Source of the DNA: Clonostachys chloroleuca
Lineage: Eukaryota > Ascomycota > Sordariomycetes > Hypocreales > Bionectriaceae
Direction: 5' to 3'
Assembly: GCA_037952775.1 (NCBI GenBank)
Contig: JBANAY010000003.1
Span: 30,380,001 to 30,444,000 of the forward strand
Length of the DNA: 64,000 nt
Below the pieces are notes generated by a model, which was not told the origin of the DNA, made no database searches, and worked only from the letters and a program-made list of their open reading frames with translations. Below, piece after piece: positions 38,497 through 49,492 of the stretch; position 1 is the first letter of the stretch; each line of letters begins with the position of its first letter. The position numbers and the translations under genes were made by a program.

Positions 38497-39656
38497 TCAA
38501 GTGCAATCAAGTAAATGGACATGCCGTAGCGTGCGTCTCATGCAGCCTTGAGAAATCCATGTGGCTGGGCGATAAATCACATGCTGAACCATGGAATGAA
38601 CTGCACACCGAAGTCCATTTATGAATTTATTTATCGTCCTTCTTGCCCTCAGCCTTCTTCTTGTCCCTGGCTTCTTCTCCTCGAGCCTCTTCTTCTCCTC
38701 GGCTTTCTCCTGGTCCTTCTTCTCCTCCTTGGCCTGCCACTCGGCAGGTGTCTCGACCACCCTGCCAGGAGTCACCTTTTTTTGGCAAATTTTGGCCAAG
38801 AATGTCGACCGCACAAAGCTGACGGTGCCTCCCGCCCCCTTGAATTTGTGCTTGTTGGCTTCCATCTTGCCCTTGCCCTTTCCTTTCCCATCGTCGCCGT
38901 CGTCGCCGTCACTGCCGCCGCGGAACACTTTGCCCATAATGTTGATGTCGCCGACGATGACGAGGCCGCTCTTTTGTCGCGACAACAGGACGTTGAGGCG
39001 GTTTTCATTGGTCATGAAACTGGGGCCAGTTCGTTTTGGTGAAATTGTTAGCTAGGCTTAGTAGAAAGAGTCATGCGAGACTTGCCAGTCGCCGCCATCA
39101 CGACAAAGACAACATCGCCCTCACGGCACTGGAAGGAGTCGACGGTGGCCACAGGTTCCATGCCGGCGATGTGGACAAGCTCGGCATCCTTCCTCCGCAG
39201 GTGCTCAAGTTCGTCCTTGTTGGTTCGGTATGGAGTGATGAGCTTGATCCGGCCTGGATCGATCTTATTTTCACGGACGAACTTGACGAGGAACTTGAGG
39301 GCGACTCTAGCGCTATTCATGTCAGTCTTCCCGCAGGCCGCAATGCCACCGTCCAAAGTTTCGGCAAGGAGTTCAGCCACCCTGGCCCCCCTTGTGACGG
39401 TTGGTTGAAACGCGACCAACCCATGGTCGACAGCAAGACTCTGCTGAGAATTCTGGACGAGCGAGAGCTCTTCATTATCGTATTCCCAGAGAGGGAGGTG
39501 AGCAAGTACTGGGACGAAGGCCCTCTCCCACTATTGTTCAAAAACGAGCAAGTATATGGCAGCACTCACGAGTGGGCGGTCTCGTCGACGATGGTTGGCA
39601 CAATGTATGCCGGGAACGTGGTGGCGAAGATCTCGGCGGCGGCACGTGCGACCTAG
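38497..39656 (-). pseudogene. Superfamily 1 (NAM7/DNA2-type) helicase, C-terminal fragment
   Basis: Helicase motifs are clear: FATTFPAYIVPTIVDETAHS near 39,600, then a GTGAGT..AG intron, LVAFQPTVTRGARVAELL, IKLITPYRTNKDELEHLRRK (motif IV region), VATVDSFQCREGDVVFVV (motif V) and, after an intron of ~65 bp with a CTAAC branch site, NENRLNVLLSRQKSGLVIVG (motif VI). A Gly/Lys-rich acidic linker and a Lys/Glu-rich tail follow. Near 38,690 a missing base shifts the frame, so a basic KKAEGKKDDK-like end is lost and an unrelated tail runs to 38,497. On this strand the C-terminal half lies upstream of the P-loop half at 37.3-38.5 kb, so the gene is rearranged, or these are ends of two tandem copies. 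Confidence 0.68.
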
Positions 39657-39764
39657 AGGTCATCTTAAATGACAAATTGCGTCTGGAAGGCTGCGCACGG
39701 CGTCGATGTTGTCAAAGGTGATGGCTCTCCTGGACTGTTCACCACCTTGCAGGCTCTCCCACTT

Positions 39765-40363
39765 CTGTTGTGCGCCATTGATGTCCCGCTGCACCGAGTA
39801 CTTTGCCATCGTCCGCCGCCCAGCAGAGTTCAAGAAGCAGTTCGAGGCAGCCCTCGACGTCCTCTGTGATGGCGAATTCCTGCACCTAGCACCTAGCCTT
39901 CCACGAGCATGATGCTAAGATCGCTGTGCCTGAACTGGACGAATCTCACCGGTGGAAGAAGACGGCGATGTACACCTGGATCGCCAAGATTGTCTCCTAC
40001 CCAAGCGGCATCGCGGCCCTCGCCCCGCACCTCGCCAACGATGACGATCTGGTCCTTCGCGTCAAGGTTGGCAAGCCCGGGGAAGGAGTCCAGCTGGACC
40101 CCAAGACCTTTCCCAACGTCTCCGCCGCCAACAAGGCATTTGCTAAGGATCCATCCACCTGGAATCGCGTGTCTCTCCTCTTCAATCCAGGCCTTGATGA
40201 AGATGAGCGCAAGGTGAATACAACCTACCAACTCCTCACTAGCGCTGAACCTACCCACTACAAGACGAAGGGTGATGCCAATGCCTACGATACTGCCCAG
40301 CTCATGGATCTTCATCGCCGTCTACATTTGGGAGCCGGCTTTCATTTTCGCTTAAGTGATTGA
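39765..40363 (+). pseudogene. Helicase-associated fragment on the opposite strand (probably inverted piece of the same gene)
   Basis: The + strand reads CTEYFAIVRRPAEFKKQFEA and ALDVLCDGEFLHLAP, then with a shift FHEHDAKIAVPELDESHRWK, TAMYTWIAKIVSYPSGIAAL, ASDPSTW-like and SLLFNPGLDEDERKVNTTYQ, TSAEPTHYKTKGDANAYDTA, stopping at 40,363. Codon use and third-position GC look coding. I recall this kind of segment lying upstream of the P-loop in large fungal NAM7-like helicases, but that is from memory and moderate. Its inverted orientation relative to both helicase fragments suggests an inversion broke the gene. Confidence 0.45.
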
Positions 40364-41636
40364 AACAAAACATGGCAAAACTAGAACCCCCGAGCGTTTA
40401 TTTTGGACATAATATCAAACAATTAACCCAGTAATAAACACAATATTAAGTTAAATATCATAAGAATAATTTATTCTTTTCTTATTATTGTCTTTAGTAA
40501 TGTTCATAAGAAAAAAAAAATCAGGTCCTTACCCTATACAAGAAGCCCAAGTACAAGTATATCATGTTTTATTTCAGCCACTTACTGCCTCGTATTTACG
40601 GTAGGTAGTTTTCATATCTGTACCTAAAGCAATTGTTTTTACCACCTGTCCAATGGGTAAACCACAGGTAGTCGGATGTGTAGAATGCATGTCTACCTAC
40701 ATTTCTTATGTAGACTGAATAACCTGCCCAGCGGCTAGCCTAACTCCTAGCATGGCTGCTATATTAAGTGCACCCTTCTGTATATTAGGTGAATTAATAC
40801 GCTCATAGCACTGAAAATCCTATGCCCATAGACCTAATATGGTCTGTGTACTATTATGGTGCATAGTATAATGAATGTGCCTTTTTTAGCACTTGGAGTT
40901 AGCTTGCTATAGAATGGCGGTCGAAACAAAGGACAGGGAGGTTGTGCTCCGCCAGTTAAATACCGCTAGGCCTAACCTACAGTGGTCGCTTATCTTGAGA
41001 GTAGGTCCATCATCAGTGTGATGCAGTGGAGCCCAGTTGCCAGGCATGTATCACGTAATTAATCGCCTTTCCTTCCTCCAATGAATAGCTAGGTAGCTTA
41101 GTCATGAACCTTTATTTGAAGATTATGTTCATCACGCCCTTGCGTCAAAGCCTCTGACGTCAACAATGAGTTACGGCAAGGTCCCTGAAAATAGAATATC
41201 TTGCTAATTGGGCTGTCCCGGCTTTGTTTCCTTCATGAACCACATGAAAATTGGAATAGAAGTTGATGTAGAAATACGAAAGGTGGATGGGTTGTTGAAC
41301 TGGCGAGGGCCAGGCGATCTGTTTGCTAGATAATGTGATGCAATGGGGCACAGTTATCCTTGTTGTGACGATTCGCCACCGGTAGAGATTCCCAATCGAA
41401 GCAGAACTGATAGAAGGCTTAAATTCCCCATTGTCTAACGGGGAAGGTTTTCCCCTATTGTTGGAGATAAAATAGAGGGACTACGAGTCACGCCCTTGGC
41501 TTGTCATGTCCAGGATTACCAATCGGCGGAGCCATCAAAAGTATAACAACAAGGCGTACAGGCCCAAGAGATACTACCTGAATTCAAAGAAAACCTTCTA
41601 TCCATTGAAAACATAAGCACTTTGAAAACCAAAACG
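40364..41636. other. Intergenic, no supported gene
   Basis: The left part (40,380-40,880) is AT-rich with poly-A tracts. The last ~150 bp before 41,637 should hold the promoter and leader of the ureohydrolase gene. No clear element is visible. Confidence 0.5.
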
Positions 41637-42614
41637 ATGGCTGCTTCGCGCTCGGTAGCAATCACCTACGTCGCCGCGGACTGTGGCTCTGTCATTCCTG
41701 GCAAATCAAAGGCACCGCAAGCCTTCCAAGATGCCGGGATAGTCAAGAAGTTACAAGATGCTGGGGTACCCATCGTATCAGAGCTTGATGCGTTGGAATC
41801 ACCGGCCAGATACTCCGTCAAACCTTTTTCAAAAGGAAGCGTCCGCAATGAGGAATTGAACATATCTGTGTGTCAATCTGTTCGTCGTGCTGTTTCTCAA
41901 AACATAGCGGGCTCCTCATCCTACCAGCCGCCCTTCCAACTTGTACTTGGAGGAGAGTGTTGCATGTGTCCGGCTATCCTCTCGTCTTTTTGGGAGCACG
42001 CCGCTTCACAATCGCCCCCGAAACGGGTTGGATTTATCTATATCGATGCTGACACCGATCTCGCCTCCCCACATGACCCGAACTCAACGGGGAACTTCGC
42101 TGGCATGAATATGACACATTTAATCGGAAGGGAGAATGGACTAGAAGCCATGCGGCAATTCTCACGCCCATCTGGCGAGGCGGTCTGCGACCCGAGCAAC
42201 ACAGTCCTCTTTGGCATCAATATGGGATTTGCCGGAAACAAGCCTGAGCATTTCGCTTATCTGTTTGACAACGAATACACTGTCGTCAGCTCTGAGTCTG
42301 TGGCTTCTTCTCCAGAAGAATCCGCAAGAAGGGCACTTAAACGTTTGGAAGAAAACACTGATATCATCATGGTGCACTTGGACGTGGATTCAATCGATCC
42401 ACGCTTGTTCCCATTGGCTAATGTCCCAAACTTCACCGGAGTAACATTTGAGCAGATGATGGCCGCATTGGGTGTGTTCTTGGCGAGTGACAAGGTGGCA
42501 GGGCTCACAATTGCAGAAGTGAATCCTGACCATGACCCAGATTTATCTATGGTCAGCCGCTTGTCAGAGGAAGTTGTCCAAATGCTATCATTGAGACGGT
42601 TTGCTTCTTCTTGA
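41637..42614 (+). CDS. Atypical ureohydrolase (arginase/agmatinase fold) with altered metal site
   Basis: This is a single-exon gene of 325 residues. The ATG at 41,637 is the first in frame and has a good context (AAAACGATGG). Arginase-family landmarks appear in order: LGGECCM at 104-110 (usually GGDHS), FIYIDADTDLASP at 133-145 (usually DAHxD), GMNMTHLIGR at 156-165, IMVHLDVDSIDPRLFP at 244-259 (the DxDxxDP box) and GLTIAEVNPDHDPD at 289-302 with the conserved Glu294. In the family, hydrolysis of a guanidino group to release urea needs two Mn ions held by two His and four Asp. Here the Asp of DxDxxDP, DADTD Asp137 and Asp141 remain, but both His positions are replaced (Cys in GGEC, Asp139). 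The substrate is therefore uncertain: arginine, agmatine or guanidino acids are possible, or a changed chemistry. No signal peptide is seen, so it is probably cytosolic. Confidence 0.85.
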   Translation: MAASRSVAITYVAADCGSVIPGKSKAPQAFQDAGIVKKLQDAGVPIVSELDALESPARYSVKPFSKGSVRNEELNISVCQSVRRAVSQNIAGSSSYQPPFQLVLGGECCMCPAILSSFWEHAASQSPPKRVGFIYIDADTDLASPHDPNSTGNFAGMNMTHLIGRENGLEAMRQFSRPSGEAVCDPSNTVLFGINMGFAGNKPEHFAYLFDNEYTVVSSESVASSPEESARRALKRLEENTDIIMVHLDVDSIDPRLFPLANVPNFTGVTFEQMMAALGVFLASDKVAGLTIAEVNPDHDPDLSMVSRLSEEVVQMLSLRRFASS

Positions 42615-43495
42615 CGACTTGAATCGTGGGAAAAACCTGCTATGTCCTCTAGTGAGAGATGTATCCTGAATAATAAATCACAAATAACTCGAGCCAGCTT
42701 ACCATATCAAATATACACGAGTTGTTGAATGCAGCCCTCGGATTGGCTGAGCGTTGCCCACATGTGACGGCTGCTGTTGCGATCACGGGGTGATAAGGAA
42801 GAGATACTTAGCGATCGTTGTAGGCAGATTACAGCTACTAATAACAACACTACTATCTTATATGGATGGACCCTATCTGGAGCTCTAAGGCGCAGCCGTT
42901 AGACCCAGGCAGTGATTCAGAGAGAATCCTTCTAACACGAGTAGAATATTCACTGTATCAAGGATAATAGCTGTTAGAGGCCACAGAGCTGGGCTAGCTG
43001 TATAATAGGCCGTGTGGTGATACGCAGAATACACCCAGAGCTGCATATAAGCTTGAGTATCCTCATGATATACATTCACAAATCTGTTAAGGGTCAGCTA
43101 CACCTCCTAGTAGCCGGCCATGCCTTATCAGGCACACATGAAGTTCCGGCTACAAGCCATAATGAGGACGCCACGCTACCACCCAATAGGAATGGGAGAT
43201 GTAATACATCTAAGATTTAAAGCGAAATTGTAACCGTAGACTCAAATGTGGACAGTCATTTCTAAGCAGCGTGGCCGCTAAATTATAGACATAATTTAGT
43301 ATAATTTAATGCGTCTCATAAAATACGGTAGTTCCTTTGTAGGCTGTTGTATCACTTGCTACTGATGTTCTCTTCCTCCAAGGACAAAGCTCACTGTACT
43401 AGCTTTTCTGATTTATCTAATTCCTGATGAACATCTGCATAAGCTTTGGACACCGTGGGGCCGGCTCGGCCAAGGACAAGGCTGTGCTCCCAACC
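42615..43495. other. Intergenic, no supported gene
   Basis: Short frames only. This stretch serves as the 3' region of both the ureohydrolase and the knottin-like gene, which converge here. Confidence 0.5.
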
Positions 43496-44154
43496 CTATT
43501 CGCCACAGAAATTGTAGGTGTTTCCGGGGAACTGAGGGTTAGGGAAATACCCGCCATTATAGCAAGACTGTCCGCAGCAAAGGTCGGGTCGATCGAAGCT
43601 ACACTCATATCCGGCCGGCGCGCATTGTTCTGGAGTGCAGACGCCGAAAGAGCAAATGCTACCGCTGCAGCACTCGGAGCTCGCAGTGCAAGTACCTAGA
43701 TGATAAGTTGGGTCAGCCGAGGACTAAGCATTTAGGGTGATGCATATGATGAAAGCATGGACTTGCCTCTGTTCTCAATACACAAAACCGCCGAAGAAGT
43801 TGGCGCGACAGAGGTCGAAGTGGCCGAAGTCACAAATGTGGTGAGTGACGGAGTCGGAGTGATCACGTCACTGGAGACTGAAGTCGAAGACGCCTCTGGT
43901 GTGCTGGTAGGAGTGCTAGAAAGCTCTGGAGTGCTGGTCGACTCCGGGGTGGAAGACGAGGGCGGAGTGGTCAACGACAGCAAGGTAGAAGACACCGGTG
44001 TAGGAGTAAGGGAAGGGGTGAAGATGGGAGTAGTCGAGACATCCGAGAGAACTAAAGATGGCGAAGATGGCGAGGCCACAGAGGATCGGGTGACGCACCT
44101 TGCCGCGGCACCACCCAAAAGGGAGCCTAAAACGAGGGCGGGTCGAAGAAGCAT
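43496..44154 (-). CDS. Secreted Ser/Thr-rich protein with two tandem knottin-like cysteine domains
   Basis: Two exons (44,154-43,767 and 43,695-43,496) give 195 residues. The 71-bp intron starts with GCAAGT and ends with CTAG, so it is a GC-AG intron. The reading frame and the cysteine spacing support this junction. Residues 1-18 (MLLRPALVLGSLLGGAAA) form a signal peptide. Residues ~22-122 are about half Ser/Thr/Pro, a likely O-glycosylated stalk. The C-terminus holds twelve Cys: C125-x6-C-x5-CC-x4-C-x4-C149, then C154-x6-C-x7-CC-x3-C-x18-C193. Both halves fit the inhibitor-cystine-knot spacing (C-C-CC-C-C). Such small secreted fungal proteins may act at the cell surface or on hosts or competitors; no activity can be read from the sequence. 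It is the mirror of a + strand frame at 43,757-44,344 that I regard as a shadow. Confidence 0.82.
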
Positions 44155-45451
44155 AATGGATTTGATTCGGAGTGGTATTAAAGAGCGTCGAGAAATGAGT
44201 GTTGGTGAAGTAACGAACGTCGGTCGAAAATTCGACTTCCAGGTGGAAGAATATCAATTCCTGAGGACCAAAAATGAGCAATGGCCTACAGGAGAAAAAA
44301 ACGCAAGGCCTCAAGCATCGTGCTTTTGTATATCGTCTCCATAAGATAAGAGACAGGGGATGGGGCTAGATCCAGGGGAAATGAGGATTGGCATCCACCA
44401 AAATCAATAGTCCATCCTAGTGCCGATCATCGATGTAAAAGCTACGCCGACTGATTAGACACACAAAGCTGGCTTCTACCAGGTAGTAGTTCTTGCTGGA
44501 AAATGTACTTGCTTATGTTTCCAGATTTAATTTTGCAGATAAGGCTTGCCGGGGAGAGACGGAAGATAATTGAGCGGCCTCCGGTCCTTGAAAGGGGCTT
44601 AGTTGAGGCCTCACTATGAGGTTCCCAAGAAACTATTAGTCTAATGAGCTAACCTTATCATTGCCTGTTGCACGTCCAGCCAGCAACACTAAATTCAGCC
44701 CTACTTGAGGGCTTGGCTAGGCTGCAATAGTCTATGCCACTCATTTAAACTGCAGCTCTCAATGCTGTAGGTTAGTAGTTTTCTTATCACTAGGCTTCCC
44801 TTTCATCTGCCGATTCGACCACCTTGTGTCCTTGACGCAATGAATTTAGTGAATTATATTCTCATCTTGCTTAAAGGTCTAAGTCAGTTTCAATATCAAC
44901 TTGCAAAGGCCCAACGGGCTCAAGAGATCAAACCTACCATCTTCAAATTTCTCCCGCCTAACTCTCGATGACGATTAGATCAGGGGTTTAGAGAAGAATG
45001 GCTTGGCCTTAGCTTTTTGAGCCCACCGTATTTAGCACGATTCATCAGTCCATAACATCGCTAGCACCGTGTTACTGCACACCGTTTTACTTTGAATGTC
45101 ATCATAGCTCTCCAAAAACTATTAATATTTAGAACACAGCCACCACAAATGCAATCGTGGCTTGAAACTAGCGCGATAAGCTTCCAGACGTTCAGCACCA
45201 CTAGACATAACAAGCTGACAGACTCTCGATAGTTCAGATTGATCAAAACCATTCATCTTGGTCGTGAAATGAGTTGAAGCTTGGTTCCATTGATGATTTC
45301 TAGTCTCATAAAATATTTGCGCGGGAGAATCATAAAGGTTATCTACAAATAATATGTCTCGTAGAACTTATGCGCGATAACTCAAATTTCCCGTAGTGGC
45401 AATGCATTATCGGTACCCGGCCACGCCCAGTTCGTTATATTTCCTTCACCT
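44155..45451. other. Intergenic, no supported gene
   Basis: This includes the promoter side of the knottin-like gene (right of 44,154) and the 3' side of the alpha/beta hydrolase gene. No motif could be fixed. Confidence 0.5.
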
Positions 45452-46596
45452 CTACTCTACTTCTGCTTCGGCATTCTGGTCAGATAGATGGCAGCTAGCA
45501 GAGCGCTTCTTTGTGGTTACAATATCAACAAGATATGCCACCGCACTTCGAACAGTGTCCATTTCTGGCCCAAAGTCTTCAATGAATCGATCCAATTCGA
45601 AAAGATGATCCTGTCCCTTGGCAATGAAAATGACAACTTTGTCTTGACCTAAGCATGCTCGCATCTGCTCGCTCACGTCAAGAGGGACCCCTCGGTCTGC
45701 GTCCCCGTGAATGGCTATAATGACTGGCCAATCTTTCAACTTGGAGCTATGTTCAGGTTCCTTGGCCCAGTCGTAGCCTCGGTCCAAATTACCTACTATA
45801 TTTAGAAACTGATTTTTATAAATAAAGTACTCATACAATAAGCCGCGTTGAGTAGCTTCAGTCGATTCTTCGATGTCTGGCGGGTACACATAGTTGACAT
45901 TCTTAAATCCTATAGCTGTGAGTTTGTCGGGATGAAATATTCCGACAAACCCGGCTTTTTTGGTGCCAGTAACTACTGGTCCATCCAGGGCGCGAGCGAC
46001 CATCTCATTATGAATGGGCTCTTGTACCAGCAGGGTAGACGAATTGAAGAACGGGTGCGTGAATGTGTTGATGCCAGCTATAGAGAGTACCGCGAGCGGC
46101 GGTGGAAGGCCATGGTTCAAGATAAGTGCGACGAGGAAAAATCCTACAGTTGATATTTTAGTATTATCCAGTCATCATGTTGAAGTTTATAAGGTGACTG
46201 TACCTCCGCTTGCTCCACATAAGATAACATCTCGAGGCATGCTCTTTGTTCGCCCCCAAGTCCGTGCAAAGTCGTATGCCGCTGTTGCATCCTGCAGAAG
46301 CTCTGGGCCTCTTGATTGGGGCAGCAGCCGGTATGATGGACTCATTAAAATCCATGCCTGTCGGTAACATACCTAGAAATAAATTAGACACTCTGTCATT
46401 AAAAGAGAGTCCGTATGAAGACATTCCCTACCTGCACGAGCCAAGGAGGAATACACTGTCGGTTCCAATTCACAAGCCCGCCGGCGTGGAAAAATAGGAC
46501 AGCTGGAGCATCGTCAGATACAGTATTGGTGGCGTAGATATCGCACTCGAGGGGGAGTGTGTGGGTGGTATAAACTTCGGTTGACTTTTTTAGCAT
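45452..46596 (-). CDS. Alpha/beta hydrolase (esterase/lipase-like)
   Basis: Three exons (46,596-46,432; 46,372-46,204; 46,143-45,452), with introns of 59 and 60 bp and GT..AG ends, give 341 residues. The HAGG oxyanion motif is at 37-40 (VLFFHAGGLVN). SPSYRLLPQ at 66-74 matches the YRL(L/A)P block of HSL-like carboxylesterases. The nucleophile elbow GASGG places Ser110. The acid is Asp259 in IHGDADRG, and His291 in GQDHLF completes the triad. The second intron falls inside the GASGG codons and splices in frame. No signal peptide, so it is intracellular. The substrate is unknown: small-molecule esters or a lactone are typical. It faces the MFS gene in the same orientation, ~1 kb apart. Confidence 0.87.
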
Positions 46597-47617
46597 TGTG
46601 ATGTGGATGATGCCGACGTGAAACGTGATATTGTAGGATTGGATAATATCTCCAAAGACCCAAGAGATACCTGCTGCGAAAATTCGAGCATTATATGGGG
46701 AAGCGCCTCTGGGGGTTGCCTGGACACAGCTACTGGTGACGCGTATTCATGGGACAAATACCCGGTTCAGTCATCACCCATCAAAAATCAATACTAATCA
46801 CAGGAACCTAGTTAGGATTAGCAGGAAATCAATATCAACGAAAGCAACCCTAGATACTAGCCCTGACTTTTTTACTTGGTATTCCTGACTCCAAACCAGG
46901 TCCAGTTGCAGGTAACAAAGTCATTTGACGATAGTATATTAATAAATAATTGCCTACTATGCCCGATGCTTTTCCTCAAATCTTTCCAAGTCACTGCGGG
47001 GTGAGAGAAAGCAAATTCAGTGATTTCTTGCTCAAATTAGAAAGAAGGACAGAGAGAAACAAAATCAACAACCCATCCAGCATTAATAAAACTCATTGAA
47101 AACTGGCTATATACGAAACACACCAACACCAAGAGGCGCCTTTCCAGAGGAGCATTGTTCTTGCCCTCATGATACACATATACAACAAGAGAGATAAATA
47201 TATAGCTTGAAAAATATCGCCTGCATTTGGGAATTTCGTGGCAACATGCTCATTACCTCAACGGTCCAATAGTAGGAACCTTGTGTCTTGGTAAACTTGT
47301 AGTCAAGCAAGCCTCCCTCGAATATGACCTACCTCTGTAGTCTGAATTTAGAGGAGGATTGTTCCATAATAGCAATAGATTATTCCGATTGACCTGCATT
47401 ATTAGATATTAAGTAAGCTGTATTCTACTGAAGCCGTCGTCTAAAGCAAACAAAACACACAACCCGTTAATGCCAGCATTGGAAAATCTAGACCCAAATA
47501 ACTCCACCTAACCAACTTACTCAGTACGCGCTCCAACCAAAGAGAAGTTCTGTACCCTCTTTGAACGGACCATAGGACATAAAAGAAATAGCCATTCTAT
47601 AGTCTGTGTCCTTGAGA
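46597..47617. other. Intergenic, no supported gene
   Basis: The ~1-kb spacer holds the promoter of the alpha/beta hydrolase gene and the 3' end of the transporter gene. AT-rich stretches are present, with no recognisable element. Confidence 0.5.
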
Positions 47618-49492
47618 TCATGCCATCGCCACAGGACCTTCACCTGGCTCATGGCTTGGAAGCTTCTTCATAGGAATAGCTAGCGAGATCAGAAAGGCGC
47701 AACCGCAGAAGGCTATCGCAACGGCGAAAGAACCTTTCAGACCGACCATGTATGCCTTGAGGACCCCAGGGAGGACTTCCTCAGAAAAGACGTGCTGCAG
47801 GTCCGAGGCTCCCGTGAATAGCACTAGATTTGGATCCACGCCAGGAGCTGACTCGGCCAAGGCGAGGAGCAGTCTGTTGACGAAGACTGACTGCCCTATT
47901 GAGGTGCTGAAGGCTCCTCCAACTGTTTGGAAGACTTTTCCCGGTTGAGTTGTTAGTTAAACTTTTGAGCTGGACATTAAAATAGGGTGACAGGAAACAT
48001 ACATAAAAGATTGGACGTCACCGCTGAGAGGTCTTCTGAACCTACGTCGGCTTGAGCAACAGCCAGGCCATGCATGATAGCAAAGGACATGACCGAACCA
48101 ACAAACACTTGATAGCCAGCCCATCTAGCCGTAGAAGTTCCGATATCCAAAGTATAGATAAGGCCGATTGCGGCGGTCGTAACCATCGAGCCTAGCATCA
48201 TGACGAGTTGCGCTCTACCAGTCTTCATAACAACGATTCCACCCACAAGCGCGAAAACGGCGGCTGATGCCATGAGGGGAAGATTGTTCACGCCGGACCG
48301 AATCGGGCTGACGCCGAGAATACTCTGGAAGTAGAGGGGGAGGTAGTAAAGCAGAACAATGTAGCTTCCCATGAAGAAGAATTGGAATGGGGCAGTTGCC
48401 GAGAGCGATCGTCGCCGGTATAGCCGCGGCATCATCATGGCGTACTCTCCGATCCAGATTTCCCATGTTATCAGCGCAATTGAGAGGACAACGAAGCCGA
48501 CGAGAAGACCTATGACCACGCTACTGTTCCAGGAGTGGGTGATTCCTCCATATTGCAACCCAAGAATGAAACAAGTGATAGCCCCCATGACTAGCACAAC
48601 GCCGACTGGGTCGATATGTAGCAACCTCTCTTTCCAAGTGGCCGGGGGAGGCGCAGCGGCAGCGGGCAAGTGGAAAAAGAAGACAACAGCGGCTGCGGCG
48701 AGTCCCCCGATGGGCAGGTTAATGTAAAAGCACCACCTCCAGGTAACTGATTCGGTAAAAGCGCCGCCTAAGAGCGGACCTAAGACAGCACTTAAACAAT
48801 AAGTCATGCCGATTATGCCCATCATCAGGGGGCGCTTAGCGGGCGGAACGGTCAGGGAAATAATGCTCGTGCCGCCTACTGATAAACCAGCACCTCCGCT
48901 TTTCACGACAGATATTAGCCCGAAACTTCTATACTTCATAAGATAAATGGAAAGAACTTACAGACCAGCAATAGCTCTACCTGCTACAAGAGCTTTCGAG
49001 GTAGGGGCCACACCGCAGATGAGGCTGCCAACCTCGAAGATGAGCATGGACCACAAGAAGGTCCATTTGAGATTAAAGAATTTGTAGATCTTCCCGGCCG
49101 AGGTTTGTGCCGCTCCAAATGTCATAAAGTAGGCAGCGGCATACCAAGAAACATCATCAAGCCCGTTGAACTCGGCAGTGATTTTTGGAATTGCTGTGCC
49201 GACGATGGTCTGAAACCAATGTTAGAGGGGAACCTCTTCAGAAGACTGGACAGAAAAAATCAAAAGCAGAAGCCCATACCTGATCCAAAGCAATCAGAAA
49301 GACAGCGGATAGCGAAGCCCCTGCAAGGGCAATGAGCTTCAAACCTTGTGGGTATTGTTCATCAGAAGATTGTTCAGTGACATGCTCTGCCTTTTCGCTG
49401 AAGGAGTCGGCGACCACCTCCGTATCGGACGCGTTCGTGGTCGACGTTCCTTTACGCTCCTCCCCTGCTTTCTCAGTAAACAAATCAGACAT
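47618..49492 (-). CDS. Major facilitator superfamily transporter, DHA2 (14-helix) type
   Basis: Four exons (49,492-49,280; 49,209-48,962; 48,898-48,003; 47,934-47,618), with introns of 70, 63 and 68 bp, give 557 residues. The start ATG at 49,492 follows AAAA, and the in-frame GTG upstream is not a start. A ~45-residue acidic cytosolic N-terminus precedes helix 1 (LIALAGASLSAVFLIALDQ). DHA2 hallmarks follow: TIVGTAIPKITAEF, DVSWYAAAYFMTFGA, GRAIAGLGGAGL (motif C region begins near GMTYCLSAVLGPLLGG) and WRWCFYINLPIGG. The C-terminus is hydrophilic (KKLPSHEPGEG). Members export drugs and secondary metabolites at the plasma membrane. The cargo here is unknown, and nearby hydrolase, SnoaL-like and hydroxylase genes make a small-molecule export role possible. 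Confidence 0.9.

Noticed and set aside
38548..39055. Long Leu/Ser/Phe-rich + frames
   Set aside because: They are antisense to the Lys/Glu-rich tail of the helicase fragment.
43757..44344. A 195-codon + strand frame rich in Val/Glu/Gly
   Set aside because: It is antisense to the Ser/Thr-rich stalk of the knottin-like gene, whose signal peptide, intron and cysteine pattern are far better evidence.
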